DNA from: Methylotenera_A sp046598525
GTDB taxonomy: Bacteria > Pseudomonadota > Gammaproteobacteria > Burkholderiales > Methylophilaceae
Length of the DNA stretch: 64,000 nucleotides
Reading direction: 5' to 3'
Assembly (NCBI GenBank): GCA_046598525.1
Contig: JBKJIJ010000012.1
Location: forward strand, 1-64,000
The translations under genes were made by a program, and so were the position numbers. This document shows positions 35,668-44,455 of this stretch, in pieces. The notes under the pieces are model-generated. The model searched no databases and was not told the origin of the DNA. It was given only the letters and a program-made list of their open reading frames with translations. Position 1 is the first letter of the stretch. The number at the start of each line of letters is the position of its first letter.

Positions 35668-36189
35668 ATGACGCGCTTTAATCTTTTATTAAAAGTAATA
35701 TCCATTTCAGCATTAAGCCTGCTTTTAGCGGCTTGTAATGGCAATGATGGTGACGATTTAGACAAATTTATGCAAACGGCTGCTAACGATATGAGCAAAG
35801 GTGTTGAACCTTTGCCAGAAGTTTTGCCCTACTCACCGTTGCAATACAATGCCGATGGCACATTATCTGACCCGTTTAAACCACGCAAAGCGGCCAACAG
35901 AAATGGTTCTTTACAACCCAACACCAATCGCCCAAAAGAAGCGCTTGAAGCTTATCCCTTAGAAAGTTTGAAATACGTAGGGTCGATGAGCCGCAGTAAA
36001 TTAACCTATGCGCTAGTTAAAACACCTGACAACACGGTACAGCAAGTTAAAGTGGGTAATTATTTAGGCCCCAACTACGGCTTGGTGACGGCTATTAATG
36101 AGGGTGATATTACACTCAAAGAAATTGTGCAAGATGACCTGACGGGCGATTGGGTTGAGCGTAGTGCAAGTATTAATCTGCAAGAATAA
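35668..36189 (+). CDS. pilP: Type IV pilus lipoprotein PilP
   Basis: The lipoprotein signal peptide ends LLLAAC, giving an acylated Cys near residue 22. A disordered segment leads to the beta-sandwich domain with DPFKPRK, LEAYPLESLKYVGSMSR and VKVGNYLGPNYGLVTAI. It links PilN/PilO to the PilQ secretin. Length (173 aa) is normal. Its stop overlaps the pilQ ATG (TAATG). Confidence 0.93.
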   Translation: MTRFNLLLKVISISALSLLLAACNGNDGDDLDKFMQTAANDMSKGVEPLPEVLPYSPLQYNADGTLSDPFKPRKAANRNGSLQPNTNRPKEALEAYPLESLKYVGSMSRSKLTYALVKTPDNTVQQVKVGNYLGPNYGLVTAINEGDITLKEIVQDDLTGDWVERSASINLQE

Positions 36190-38336
36190 TGATGGGAATG
36201 ACTATGTTTAAAATAATGACAAAAATTTTTACACTGACGCTGCTAATGTTCAGCTTTGGTGTGAGCTCTGCAACTGCCTTTGCTGCAGAAGATAATCCAT
36301 CACTTAGCAATAAAATTGAAGGCATTGATTTTTCTGCTTTATCTGGTGGTCGGGTAAGTATTCGTTTGCAGATGAAAGAAGCGCTCACTAACCCACCAGC
36401 CGGTTTTACGCTTAATAACCCAGCACGCATTGCTTTAGATTTTCCAAATACCGCTAACGGTTTAAATAAAAATAGCGTTACCAGTGAGCAAGGCGCGCTA
36501 AAAAGCGTTTCATTGGCTCAAGCAAAAGATCGCACGCGCGTGGTGCTAAATTTAACTAAAAATGTAGGCTACAACACTGTAATCAGCGGTAAAGATGTCA
36601 TTATCACTTTGCAAGGCAATGAAGCCAGCGCTGGCGGTAGCAGCACTGAAACACGCTTTGCCGAAGCGCGCGCCACCAGCCAAAGCCATGCCATTACCAA
36701 TGTAGATTTTGCCCGTGGCAAAAATGGTGAAGGCCGCATTATTGTGGATTTATCCGATGCCAACTCAGGCATTAATATCAAGCAAAAAGGCAAATTAATT
36801 ATTGTCGATTTTATTAACACCGATGTAACGGCCGATTTGCAACGCCGTTTAAATGTGATCAATTTTAATACGCCTGTTTTGTATGTTGACACCATGAAAC
36901 AAGGAAAAAATAGCCGTATTTCAATTGAGCCAAAAGGCAATTGGGAGCAATCGGCTTATCAAGCCGATAAGAAATTTATTATTGATGTGCGCCAAGTGAT
37001 TGAAGATCCAAATAAATTAGTCAAAGGTTCAAAACCTGGCTATGCAGGCGAGAAATTATCACTTAACTTTCAAAACATTGAAGTGCGTTCTGTATTGCAA
37101 GTAATTGCCGATTTTACTGGTTTAAATATTATTACCAGTGACACCGTAACCGGCAATTTAACGCTAAGACTTAAAGATGTACCGTGGGATCAAGCCATGG
37201 ATATCATCATGAAAAACAAAGGCTTAACCATGCGAAAAACAGGCAACGTAATTATGGTTGCCCCTGCAGAAGAAGTCACTGCTAAAGATAAAGCGCAATT
37301 AGAAGCCACTCAAGCAATTGAAGATTTAGAACCATTACGCACAGAAGTATTTACACTTAAATATCAAAAAGCATCCGATTTTAATAAAATTTTGGATGGT
37401 ACAAACTCTTCTGGCGGGGCTGGAACCACTCAAAACCGCATATTATCTAAACGTGGCAATGTCAATTATGACCCCCGCACTAATACACTTTTTATACAAG
37501 ACACAGCAAAAAAACTAGAAGAAATTCAAGCAATTATTAATAAAGTTGATGTTTCAGTTAAACAAGTAATGATTGAATCGCGGCTTGTGTTGGCCGAAGA
37601 TACTTTCAGCAAAAGCTTAGGTGCAAGGTTTGGGGTACAAAGTGCCACTACGCCTGGACAAAACGCTCTAAGTGTTGGAGGAAAACTTAACAATGGTGTA
37701 ACCAGTGGCTTAGCAACAGGCACTACCACCATTAACGGCAACACTGGGCTGAACTCAGACCTACCTTCAAGTCTAGCAAGCGCAGGTAGTATTGCATTTA
37801 GTTTATTTAGACTCCCTGCTGGTTTGTTATTAAATCTAGAGCTATCAGCACTTGAAAGTGATAGAAGAGGCAAAATCGTTTCTAGCCCGCGCGTTACAAC
37901 AGCGAATCAGCAAACCGCTAGAATCGCATCGGGTGTAGAGATTCCGTATTTACAAGCTTCAAGCAGTGGTGCCGCAAACGTTGCTTTTAAAAAAGCAGAG
38001 CTTAGTTTAGAAGTAACGCCGCAAATTACGCCCGATGACAAAATTATTATGGATTTGGAAGTTAGAAAAGACTCACCAGGTACAATTGTTGCTGGCGTTC
38101 CTTCGATCAACACCCAAAACGTTAAAACTCAAGTGTTAGTTTCTAATGGTGAAACGGCGGTATTAGGCGGTATTTTTGAGCAAACCGAAAGCAATAGCGT
38201 AGACAAAGTGCCATTCTTTGGTGATCTACCAATTATTGGTAATGCATTCAAACGTCGCACTAAACAAGATGATAAAAGTGAGTTGTTGATTTTTATCACA
38301 CCTAAAATTATGGATGAAAGTTTAGGTTTAAGATAA
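36189..38336 (+). CDS. pilQ: Type IV pilus secretin PilQ
   Basis: Outer-membrane pore for the pilus fibre. A signal peptide is followed by two AMIN peptidoglycan-binding domains (about 35-130 and 155-255). An N0/STN domain follows (LSLNFQNIEVRSVLQVIAD), then an N1 domain (DLEPLRTEVFTLKYQKASDF). The secretin core ends VPFFGDLPIIGNAFKRRT..ELLIFITPKIM. Length (715 aa) is normal. The frame opens at 36189; ATG at 36204, with GGGA upstream, is an alternative start. Confidence 0.95.
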   Translation: MMGMTMFKIMTKIFTLTLLMFSFGVSSATAFAAEDNPSLSNKIEGIDFSALSGGRVSIRLQMKEALTNPPAGFTLNNPARIALDFPNTANGLNKNSVTSEQGALKSVSLAQAKDRTRVVLNLTKNVGYNTVISGKDVIITLQGNEASAGGSSTETRFAEARATSQSHAITNVDFARGKNGEGRIIVDLSDANSGINIKQKGKLIIVDFINTDVTADLQRRLNVINFNTPVLYVDTMKQGKNSRISIEPKGNWEQSAYQADKKFIIDVRQVIEDPNKLVKGSKPGYAGEKLSLNFQNIEVRSVLQVIADFTGLNIITSDTVTGNLTLRLKDVPWDQAMDIIMKNKGLTMRKTGNVIMVAPAEEVTAKDKAQLEATQAIEDLEPLRTEVFTLKYQKASDFNKILDGTNSSGGAGTTQNRILSKRGNVNYDPRTNTLFIQDTAKKLEEIQAIINKVDVSVKQVMIESRLVLAEDTFSKSLGARFGVQSATTPGQNALSVGGKLNNGVTSGLATGTTTINGNTGLNSDLPSSLASAGSIAFSLFRLPAGLLLNLELSALESDRRGKIVSSPRVTTANQQTARIASGVEIPYLQASSSGAANVAFKKAELSLEVTPQITPDDKIIMDLEVRKDSPGTIVAGVPSINTQNVKTQVLVSNGETAVLGGIFEQTESNSVDKVPFFGDLPIIGNAFKRRTKQDDKSELLIFITPKIMDESLGLR

Positions 38337-38376
38337 GCATATCAAGTCTTAACTGACAGAATCGCTGCTTTACCTT

Positions 38377-38409
38377 AAAATGCCTATCATTAACCTGATA
38401 GGCATTTTT
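38377..38409 (+). terminator. Terminator between pilQ and aroK
   Basis: A perfect 13-bp stem, AAAATGCCTATCA/TGATAGGCATTTT, has a six-base loop and a trailing T. It would end or attenuate the pil transcript before aroK. Confidence 0.8.
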
Positions 38410-38435
38410 GCTTACAAATTAAGCGACAATATATT

Positions 38436-38963
38436 GTGATCGAAATAAATAACATTTTTTTTATTGGTTTGATGGGCGCGGGTAAAACCACCGTTGGCAA
38501 AATTTTGGCCAAACATTTAAACAAGCAGTTTTACGATACCGATGTAGAAATCGAAAAACGCACTGGCGTAAAAATACCGGTAATTTTTGATTTAGAAGGT
38601 GAAGCCGGTTTCCGAAAGCGCGAAACGGCTGTTATTCAAGAACTTAGCACGCAACAAAATATTGTAATGGCCACTGGCGGTGGTGCCGTTATCGCACCCG
38701 AAAATCGTGAATTATTAAAAGCCAATGGCCATGTTATTTATCTGCGCGCCAACGTAACAGAGCTTTGGCATAGAACGCGTAACGATAAACACAGGCCACT
38801 GCTGCAAAATGTGGATATCCGCACCAAGCTTGAACAACTTTATGCTGAGCGCAACCCTTTATATACCGAAGTGGCGACGCATATTATAGATACCGGAAAT
38901 CAACCAGTTAGTAGCATTATTGCCAAAATACAAACCGAACTTAGTCTAAAGTTCCAGACCTAA
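38436..38963 (+). CDS. aroK: Shikimate kinase
   Basis: Phosphorylates shikimate at O3. The P-loop GLMGAGKTTVGK is at residues 9-20. The shikimate motif is DTDVEIEKRTGVKIPVIFDLEGEAGFRKRE, given here as its two blocks. The Walker B-like ATGGGAV is clear, as are the lid residues RPLLQ. Length (175 aa) is standard. The start is GTG. aroB follows 39 bases later, the usual proteobacterial pilQ-aroK-aroB order. Confidence 0.95.
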   Translation: MIEINNIFFIGLMGAGKTTVGKILAKHLNKQFYDTDVEIEKRTGVKIPVIFDLEGEAGFRKRETAVIQELSTQQNIVMATGGGAVIAPENRELLKANGHVIYLRANVTELWHRTRNDKHRPLLQNVDIRTKLEQLYAERNPLYTEVATHIIDTGNQPVSSIIAKIQTELSLKFQT

Positions 38964-39002
38964 AAATACAAGCCCTAAAATTTAAGAATAAACGATTCCC
39001 TT

Positions 39003-40082
39003 ATGATGCAAACATTACAAGTAGCACTCGATAACCGCGCTTATCCCATTCATATTGGCTCAAATTTGCTTAATCAAGCCGATTTGATTTTGCCGCACCT
39101 TAAACGCAAAAATGTCGCCATTGTGACCAACACCACCGTTGCACCTTTGTATTTGGATAAATTGACCAGCACCTTGCGTAATGCAGGCGTAACGGTAATT
39201 GAGATTATTTTGCCCGATGGTGAAGCGTATAAAAACACAGAAACGCTTAATCTTATTTACGATGCCTTGCTTAAAAATCGCTGTGAGCGCAGCACTACGC
39301 TTATTGCCTTAGGTGGCGGTGTCATTGGCGATTTAACGGGTTATGCGGCGGCCACTTATTTGCGCGGTGTACCGTTTATTCAAATTCCCACCACATTACT
39401 TTCACAAGTAGATTCTAGCGTTGGCGGCAAAACGGGTATTAATCATCCGCTGGGTAAAAACATGATTGGTGCGTTTTACCAGCCCAAATTAGTGTTGGCC
39501 GATATTGATACATTGCAAACCTTACCAGCGCGCGAATTATCAGCTGGGTTGGCGGAAGTGATTAAATACGGCTTAATTCGTGATGCCGATTTTTTTGATT
39601 GGCTTGAAGTGAATATCGGCAAACTGTTGGCTTTGGATGAAGCCACAATTAGCTATGCCATTTACCGATCATGCCAAAATAAAGCCGAAGTGGTGGCGCT
39701 AGATGAACATGAAACAGGCGAGCGCGCCTTGCTTAACCTTGGCCACACTTTTGGCCATGCCATTGAAAACGCCATGGGCTATGGCGTTTGGCTGCATGGC
39801 GAAGCGGTAGCGGCAGGCACCATAATGGCCGCCGATTTATCGCAGCGTATGAATTGGTTAAAAGCTGATGAATTTAAGCGCATTCATGCCTTATTAAGCA
39901 AATGTAATTTACCCCTGCAAGCACCTAATTTAGGCGTGGCAAAATATTTAGATTTAATGGCAAACGACAAAAAAGTAGCCGATGGCAAAATAAGGTTGGT
40001 GTTACAGCAAGGCATTGGTAAAGCGGTGATTACCAGCGATTACGATGCAAGCAAACTTAACGAAACACTTTCGCTGACATAA
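39003..40082 (+). CDS. aroB: 3-dehydroquinate synthase
   Basis: NAD- and metal-dependent cyclisation of DAHP to 3-dehydroquinate. NAD-binding motifs are LPDGEAYKN and ALGGGVIGDLTGYAAATYLRG. They are followed by PTTLLSQVDSSVGGKTGIN and the metal ligands in AEVIKYG, NLGHTFGHAIE and LHGEAVAAG. Length (359 aa) is normal. dgt begins four bases downstream. Confidence 0.97.
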   Translation: MMQTLQVALDNRAYPIHIGSNLLNQADLILPHLKRKNVAIVTNTTVAPLYLDKLTSTLRNAGVTVIEIILPDGEAYKNTETLNLIYDALLKNRCERSTTLIALGGGVIGDLTGYAAATYLRGVPFIQIPTTLLSQVDSSVGGKTGINHPLGKNMIGAFYQPKLVLADIDTLQTLPARELSAGLAEVIKYGLIRDADFFDWLEVNIGKLLALDEATISYAIYRSCQNKAEVVALDEHETGERALLNLGHTFGHAIENAMGYGVWLHGEAVAAGTIMAADLSQRMNWLKADEFKRIHALLSKCNLPLQAPNLGVAKYLDLMANDKKVADGKIRLVLQQGIGKAVITSDYDASKLNETLSLT

Positions 40083-40085
40083 TCT

Positions 40086-41210
40086 ATGAGCAGACTAGCC
40101 GTTTACGCCGCCAACCCAGAAGCCACGCTTGGCAGACGCTTTGAAGAGCCTGCATCTCCCTTGCGCAACGCTTTCCAGCGCGACCGCGACCGCATTATTC
40201 ATTCCACTGCTTTTCGCCGCCTAGAATACAAAACCCAAGTATTTGTGAACCATGAAGGCGATTTATTTCGCACGCGCCTAACGCATAGCCTAGAAGTGGC
40301 GCAAATAGCGCGTGGCATTGCGCGCACTTTAAACCTGCACGAAGACCTAACAGAAGCGATTGCACTGGCGCACGATTTAGGTCACACACCTTTTGGTCAC
40401 GCAGGGCAAGATGCGCTAAACCATTGCATGCGCGATTACGGCGGCTTTGAGCACAATTTGCAATCACTGCGCGTAGTCGATCAATTAGAGCAGCGTTATG
40501 CCGAATTTGATGGCTTAAATTTAACTTTTGAATTGCGCGAAGGCATCCTTAAACACTGCTCACTTAAAAATGCCAAACAATTAGGCGATGTGGGCCAGCG
40601 CTTTATTGATAAAACCAACCCCACCTTAGAAGCGCAATTAACCAATTTTGCCGATGAAATTGCCTATAATAATCATGATATTGATGACGGCTTACGCTCT
40701 GGCTTAATCACCATTGAGCAACTTCAAGAAGTCGCATTATTTAATTCACAGCTAGAAATCGTTAAAGCCAAACACCCAAAACTTGAGCAAAGACGGCTGA
40801 TACATGAAACCGTGCGCCGCATGATTAATATATTGGTGGTCGATTTATGCGAAACAAGCGCACACAATATTCAGCAACTAGCGCCGCAATCTATTCAAGA
40901 TATCCGCAGCGCGCCATATTTAATTAGCTTTAGCGCCGAAATATCGCAACAAAACTTAGCGCTAAAGCAGTTTTTACGCAAAAATTTATACCATCACTAC
41001 AAAGTTAACCGCATGAGCGCAAAAGCCATGCGCATTATTCGCGAGCTATTTGATGTGTTTTTTAGCGACCCAAGTTTAATGCCGCCAGAACATCTGCAAA
41101 ATGCCAACACCGACAAAGCACGCGCTGTTGCCGATTATATTGCTGGCATGACAGACCGCTTTGCCATTCGCGAGCATCGCCGATTATTTACGATTGAAGA
41201 ATCGTTATAA
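40086..41210 (+). CDS. dgt: dGTP triphosphohydrolase-like HD protein
   Basis: HD-domain phosphohydrolase expected to cleave dNTPs to deoxynucleosides and triphosphate. The N-terminus SPLRNAFQRDRDRIIHSTAFRRLEYKTQVF (start of block) is typical of Dgt type 2. HD ligands lie in RLTHSLEVAQIARGIAR and AIALAHDLGHTPFGHAGQDAL, with DEIAYNNHDIDDGLRSG further on. Length (374 aa) fits the shorter, Dgt-like branch. It is the last gene of the aroKB operon. Confidence 0.92.
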   Translation: MSRLAVYAANPEATLGRRFEEPASPLRNAFQRDRDRIIHSTAFRRLEYKTQVFVNHEGDLFRTRLTHSLEVAQIARGIARTLNLHEDLTEAIALAHDLGHTPFGHAGQDALNHCMRDYGGFEHNLQSLRVVDQLEQRYAEFDGLNLTFELREGILKHCSLKNAKQLGDVGQRFIDKTNPTLEAQLTNFADEIAYNNHDIDDGLRSGLITIEQLQEVALFNSQLEIVKAKHPKLEQRRLIHETVRRMINILVVDLCETSAHNIQQLAPQSIQDIRSAPYLISFSAEISQQNLALKQFLRKNLYHHYKVNRMSAKAMRIIRELFDVFFSDPSLMPPEHLQNANTDKARAVADYIAGMTDRFAIREHRRLFTIEESL

Positions 41211-41315
41211 GGTGTAAATCACAGCTGTAATCAAGTAATTAAGCCCTTTACAAAGGTATATCTGTTGCACAAAAACAACAATTTGTTACAACTCACTCAA
41301 AAAACCACAAAACAC

Positions 41316-41345
41316 TTGCTGTTAAAACGCCATCTTTGGCATACT
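41316..41345 (+). promoter_or_regulatory. Candidate porin promoter
   Basis: TTGCTG (41316-41321) and CATACT (41340-41345) are separated by 18 bases and lie about 175 bases before the porin ATG. The spacer downstream holds the palindrome AGTTCGCGAACT (41392-41403), a possible operator. Confidence 0.4.
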
Positions 41346-41449
41346 ACGTAAACCTTCTTAGTAAATGAATGTTAATTTGTTTTATTGGGGGAGTTCGCGA
41401 ACTTTCTCGTTTTTAGCGTTAAGTTAATGTTGTTAAAACTAACAAGCAT

Positions 41450-41482
41450 TTAATTTAACCCCTAAAAATGAGGGTAAATTAA
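41450..41482 (+). promoter_or_regulatory. Hairpin in the porin mRNA leader
   Basis: TTAATTTAACCC pairs with GGGTAAATTAA around a ten-base AT-rich loop. It ends 37 bases before the porin ATG. It may stabilise the mRNA or receive a small RNA; no terminator T-run follows. Confidence 0.45.
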
Positions 41483-41519
41483 GTTACAAACTTTAAGAAA
41501 TAAATTTTTGGAGATTCAT

Positions 41520-42722
41520 ATGAAAACAAAATTAAATTTAGCAGTTGCATCAGCTTTACTAGCTGTAGCTTCAAGCGCTAACGCTGGCATCATGATTCCA
41601 GCTGGCGATTGGACTTTAGACATCGGCGGTGTTGTAAATACTTACTACACAGCTACTCGTACAAGCGGTGATGACATTGCTCTTGGTGGCAGTGCAGTTA
41701 ACCTTGGCGGCGGTAATGCAAACGGTGAGACTGGTACAAACAACATCACTACAGGTTTGTTACCAAACTATTTATCAGTTTCTGGTAAAACTCGTCAAAA
41801 CGATTTAGATGTTGGTTTCACAATCAGCATCAACCCAGGCGCTTCAACAACTCGTGCAGGTATTCAAGGTTCAAACCAAGAAAACCGTCAAGCGTTTGTT
41901 ACTTTCGGTGACAAATCATGGGGCTCTATCAAATTAGGTAAAGACTTAGGTATTTTCGCTTCTGACGCTATCTTAAACGACATGACATTATTAGGTGTTG
42001 GTTCAGGTGCTGGCTTCTTAGCTGGTAACACAACTACACTAGGTCGTATCGGTACAGGTTTCATCTATGCTGACTGGAAATCACAAATCGCATACTCATC
42101 ACCAAACTTTAACGGCTTCTCATTCACAGCTGGTGTTACTCAATCTTGGGATGCATTAGATATTACTGGTGCTGACGCTGGTGGTGCAGGTCGTGAAGGT
42201 TCAGTTCCTGCTTTAGAAGCTAAAGCTTCATACGAGTGGGCTGGTGATGTTGGTGGTAAAGTATGGGCTTCTGCAATCACACAAAAACTTGAAGTTTCAA
42301 CTGGCGGCGACGAAACTGTTCGCGGTTACGACATTGGCGCTACTGTAAATGTTGCTGGTTTTGGTTTAACTGGTTACTACTATGACGGTAAAGGCTTAGG
42401 CACTACTGTTCAATTACTAGGTGCTGTTGACCAAAATGGCAAACGTCGTGATTCAGACGGTTACTATGTTCAAGGTACATACACACTTCCAGGTGTTGGT
42501 ACTAAATTAGGCGTTTCATATGGTGAATCAAATCTTGACCGTAATGGCGCTGCTGATGTTTTAGCTGCTGATTTAGAAAATACAATGTGGACAGTTGGTG
42601 CTTATCACCCACTAACAAAACATTTGAACCTAGTTGCTGAGTACTCAAACGTTGAAACTGACTTTGGTGCTTTAGATTCAAAAGCAAAAACAGTGTCTTT
42701 AGGCGCAATCTTATTCTTCTAG
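41520..42722 (+). CDS. Gram-negative porin (general outer-membrane porin)
   Basis: Beta-barrel porin, probably trimeric, of the betaproteobacterial porin_4 type. The signal peptide MKTKLNLAVASALLAVASSA NA is cleaved near residue 23. Strong motifs are FVTFGDKSWGSIKLGKDLG (loop 3 entry) and a C-terminal barrel strand ending KTVSLGAILFF with terminal Phe for BAM recognition. Codon use is markedly restricted compared with neighbours, suggesting high expression. I chose the ATG at 41520 with GGAG eight bases upstream, not the upstream TTG. A strong terminator follows. Confidence 0.93.
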   Translation: MKTKLNLAVASALLAVASSANAGIMIPAGDWTLDIGGVVNTYYTATRTSGDDIALGGSAVNLGGGNANGETGTNNITTGLLPNYLSVSGKTRQNDLDVGFTISINPGASTTRAGIQGSNQENRQAFVTFGDKSWGSIKLGKDLGIFASDAILNDMTLLGVGSGAGFLAGNTTTLGRIGTGFIYADWKSQIAYSSPNFNGFSFTAGVTQSWDALDITGADAGGAGREGSVPALEAKASYEWAGDVGGKVWASAITQKLEVSTGGDETVRGYDIGATVNVAGFGLTGYYYDGKGLGTTVQLLGAVDQNGKRRDSDGYYVQGTYTLPGVGTKLGVSYGESNLDRNGAADVLAADLENTMWTVGAYHPLTKHLNLVAEYSNVETDFGALDSKAKTVSLGAILFF

Positions 42723-42762
42723 TTTAATGCAGGCTTAGCCTGCTTAAATGAATGAATAAAAT

Positions 42763-42793
42763 AAAAACGGCAACTTAGGTTGCCGTTTTTTTT
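42763..42793 (+). terminator. Porin terminator
   Basis: A perfect 12-bp stem AAAAACGGCAAC/GTTGCCGTTTTT with loop TTAG and eight T. A smaller dyad GCAGGC/GCCTGC (42729-42743) precedes it. Confidence 0.92.
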
Positions 42794-42856
42794 GAGCTGC
42801 ATTTAATATTAACTACGTGTTATCTTTTAAACCTTAAGTTTAAGCGTTATTATAAA

Positions 42857-43108
42857 ATGTATAGTAAAAGATTTTCATTAAACATTAGAATAAGCTATGA
42901 CGCTAAGGCTCGCATATTAGAGCGGCAGATAAACTAAGCTATTATTCTTGATATATTAGAAACGGGCACAACAAAGTATAAAGATGATACGCATTTTTGG
43001 GTATTTAAATCTTACGCGGATAGAGATGATAATTTGCTCTGTATTGCGGCCGTAATAGAGTCTGTTATAGTCATTAAAACTGTTATGCATCATTTTGAAA
43101 TGGAATAA
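42857..43108 (+). pseudogene. DUF4258-like toxin gene with an in-frame stop
   Basis: An 84-codon frame from ATG 42857 to TAA 43106 is broken once, by TAA at 42935-42937 (codon 27). Both sides match one small domain: SYDAKARILERQIN before the stop, then AIILDILETGTTKYKDDTHFWVFK and AAVIESVIVIKTVMHHFEME after it. This is the DUF4258 pattern (basic helix, LE-G turn, C-terminal TV-strand), a RelE-like putative toxin. The stop is two bases from the DUF2283 start, the normal pair order. Either the gene is dead or only a C-terminal fragment is made. Confidence 0.72.
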
Positions 43109-43110
43109 TC

Positions 43111-43311
43111 ATGAAAACAATTTACTTCCCAGAAGATGATATTTTAGAACTTATATTTAGCGAAAAAGAAATTGTTCGTGAAACCTCTCAAGATTGGAAT
43201 GTAAATGTTAGCTATGCAACCGACAATAGCATTGTGCAAATGGTGATTTTGGATGCTGTAGCGGCAGGTTTAATACCATTTCACAGTGGCCAATCTAAAA
43301 TAGCGGCTTAA
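43111..43311 (+). CDS. DUF2283-like small protein, putative antitoxin
   Basis: A 66-residue acidic protein. MKTIYFPEDDILELIFSEKE followed by SYATDNSIVQMVILDA fits DUF2283: a beta-strand, a D-x-L-x-I-x-F/S motif, then N-I-V-x-x-x-I-L-D-A. DUF2283 genes often follow DUF4258 genes, as here, and are taken to be antitoxins. The partner upstream carries a premature stop, so this protein may now be orphaned. Confidence 0.75.
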   Translation: MKTIYFPEDDILELIFSEKEIVRETSQDWNVNVSYATDNSIVQMVILDAVAAGLIPFHSGQSKIAA

Positions 43312-43340
43312 ATATTGGTTAGGTAAACCGACGTAAGTTA

Positions 43341-44321
43341 ATGATTATTAAAAATGTATTATTTCTCGCATCCGATAAACTTGTATGCACAATTCATCTA
43401 GATAAAATAACGGCTAATTTTGAAGCGCAACTTTTATTACAACATATTTTAAGCGTAAACCGTGCATGGCTGATTGCACATGACAGCGATGCTCTACCAG
43501 CCAATACACTTGAGCAATTTGAGGCGTTACTTAATAGACGCCTAAACGGTGAGCCAATTGCTTATATATTAGGCTATAGAGAATTTTTTGGTTTACAACT
43601 AAAGGTTTCAGCTGATACGTTGATTCCTAGGCCAGATACTGAAACCTTAGTTGAAGCGGCGTTGGGTAAGATTCCACAATACAGTTCAAAATCTTCTACG
43701 TCATTCCCGCGAAAGCGGGAATCCAGTTTGAATTTAAACCAAAAAATGGATTCCCCCTTTCGCGGGAATGACGCTATTAATGGTGAGAATTATGAATTGC
43801 CACAGCAGTTCCGCGTTTTAGACCTTGGCACAGGCTCTGGCGCGATCGCCTTGGCGATTGCTAAACATCGTCCACTTGCACAAGTAACCGCGCTTGACGC
43901 TTCGCAAGCGGCGCTGGATATTGCTACTGAGAATGCGCAAAATTTAACAATACCAAACGTAAATTTTATGTTGAGCGATTGGTTTTCTGCTTTAAGCCAA
44001 GCCAATGTAACGCAAAAGTTTGATGTGATCGTGAGCAACCCACCTTATATTGAAGCGGATGACGCGCACTTAAAACAAGGTGATTTGCGTTTTGAGCCGC
44101 TATCTGCACTGGCTTCTGGCGCAGATGGTTTGCAGGATATTCGCATTATCATCAGCAAAGCACCGCAACACATTAACCCGCAAGGCTGGCTGCTGTTAGA
44201 ACATGGTTACAATCAGGCCGAGCAAGTGGCGGCTTTGCTTAAGCAAGCGGGGTTTAACCAGATTAGTCATGCACAAGATTTAGCTGGAATTAACCGTGTG
44301 ACGCTAGGTAAATTTTCCTAA
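43341..44321 (+). CDS. prmC: Release-factor glutamine methyltransferase PrmC with a repeat insert
   Basis: Methylates the Gln of the GGQ motif in release factors, such as PrfA encoded in this window. The N-terminal helical domain ends at IPRPDTETLVEAALGKIP. The SAM domain has VLDLGTGSGAIALAIAKHRP, ALDASQAALDIA and the catalytic VSNPPYIE. At 326 aa it is about 40 residues longer than usual. The excess (about residues 112-150) includes SFPRKRESS and DSPFRGND, the translation of a dispersed palindrome. The frame stays open through it, so the enzyme is probably still made. Confidence 0.93.
   Translation: MIIKNVLFLASDKLVCTIHLDKITANFEAQLLLQHILSVNRAWLIAHDSDALPANTLEQFEALLNRRLNGEPIAYILGYREFFGLQLKVSADTLIPRPDTETLVEAALGKIPQYSSKSSTSFPRKRESSLNLNQKMDSPFRGNDAINGENYELPQQFRVLDLGTGSGAIALAIAKHRPLAQVTALDASQAALDIATENAQNLTIPNVNFMLSDWFSALSQANVTQKFDVIVSNPPYIEADDAHLKQGDLRFEPLSALASGADGLQDIRIIISKAPQHINPQGWLLLEHGYNQAEQVAALLKQAGFNQISHAQDLAGINRVTLGKFS
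43699..43773. repeat. Dispersed palindrome, family B, inside prmC
   Basis: CGTCATTCCC ... GGGAATGACG arms contain two elements of the form ATTCCC-N8-GGGAAT (43703-43722 and 43750-43769), the pattern of neisserial dRS3. The element is read in frame as part of PrmC. The second family B copy is at 47499. Confidence 0.88.
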
Positions 44322-44322
44322 T

Positions 44323-44408
44323 CGTCATTTTTAGCGCTCGCGTAGAATCTAGTCGTTACCTGAATAATCTTTAAAACTGCATTCTTCGCTAAGACTCAAG
44401 ATGACAGG
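44323..44408. repeat. Decayed family A palindrome between prmC and metX
   Basis: CGTCATTTTTAGCGCTCGCG...ATCTAG and CTGCATTCTTCGCTAAG..TCAAGATGACAGG retain the family A layout with several mismatches. It begins two bases after the prmC stop. Confidence 0.65.
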
Positions 44409-44455
44409 CTTGGCTAAGGGGTTATTTATAGGCTTTTAAATAGTATAATTAGCGT

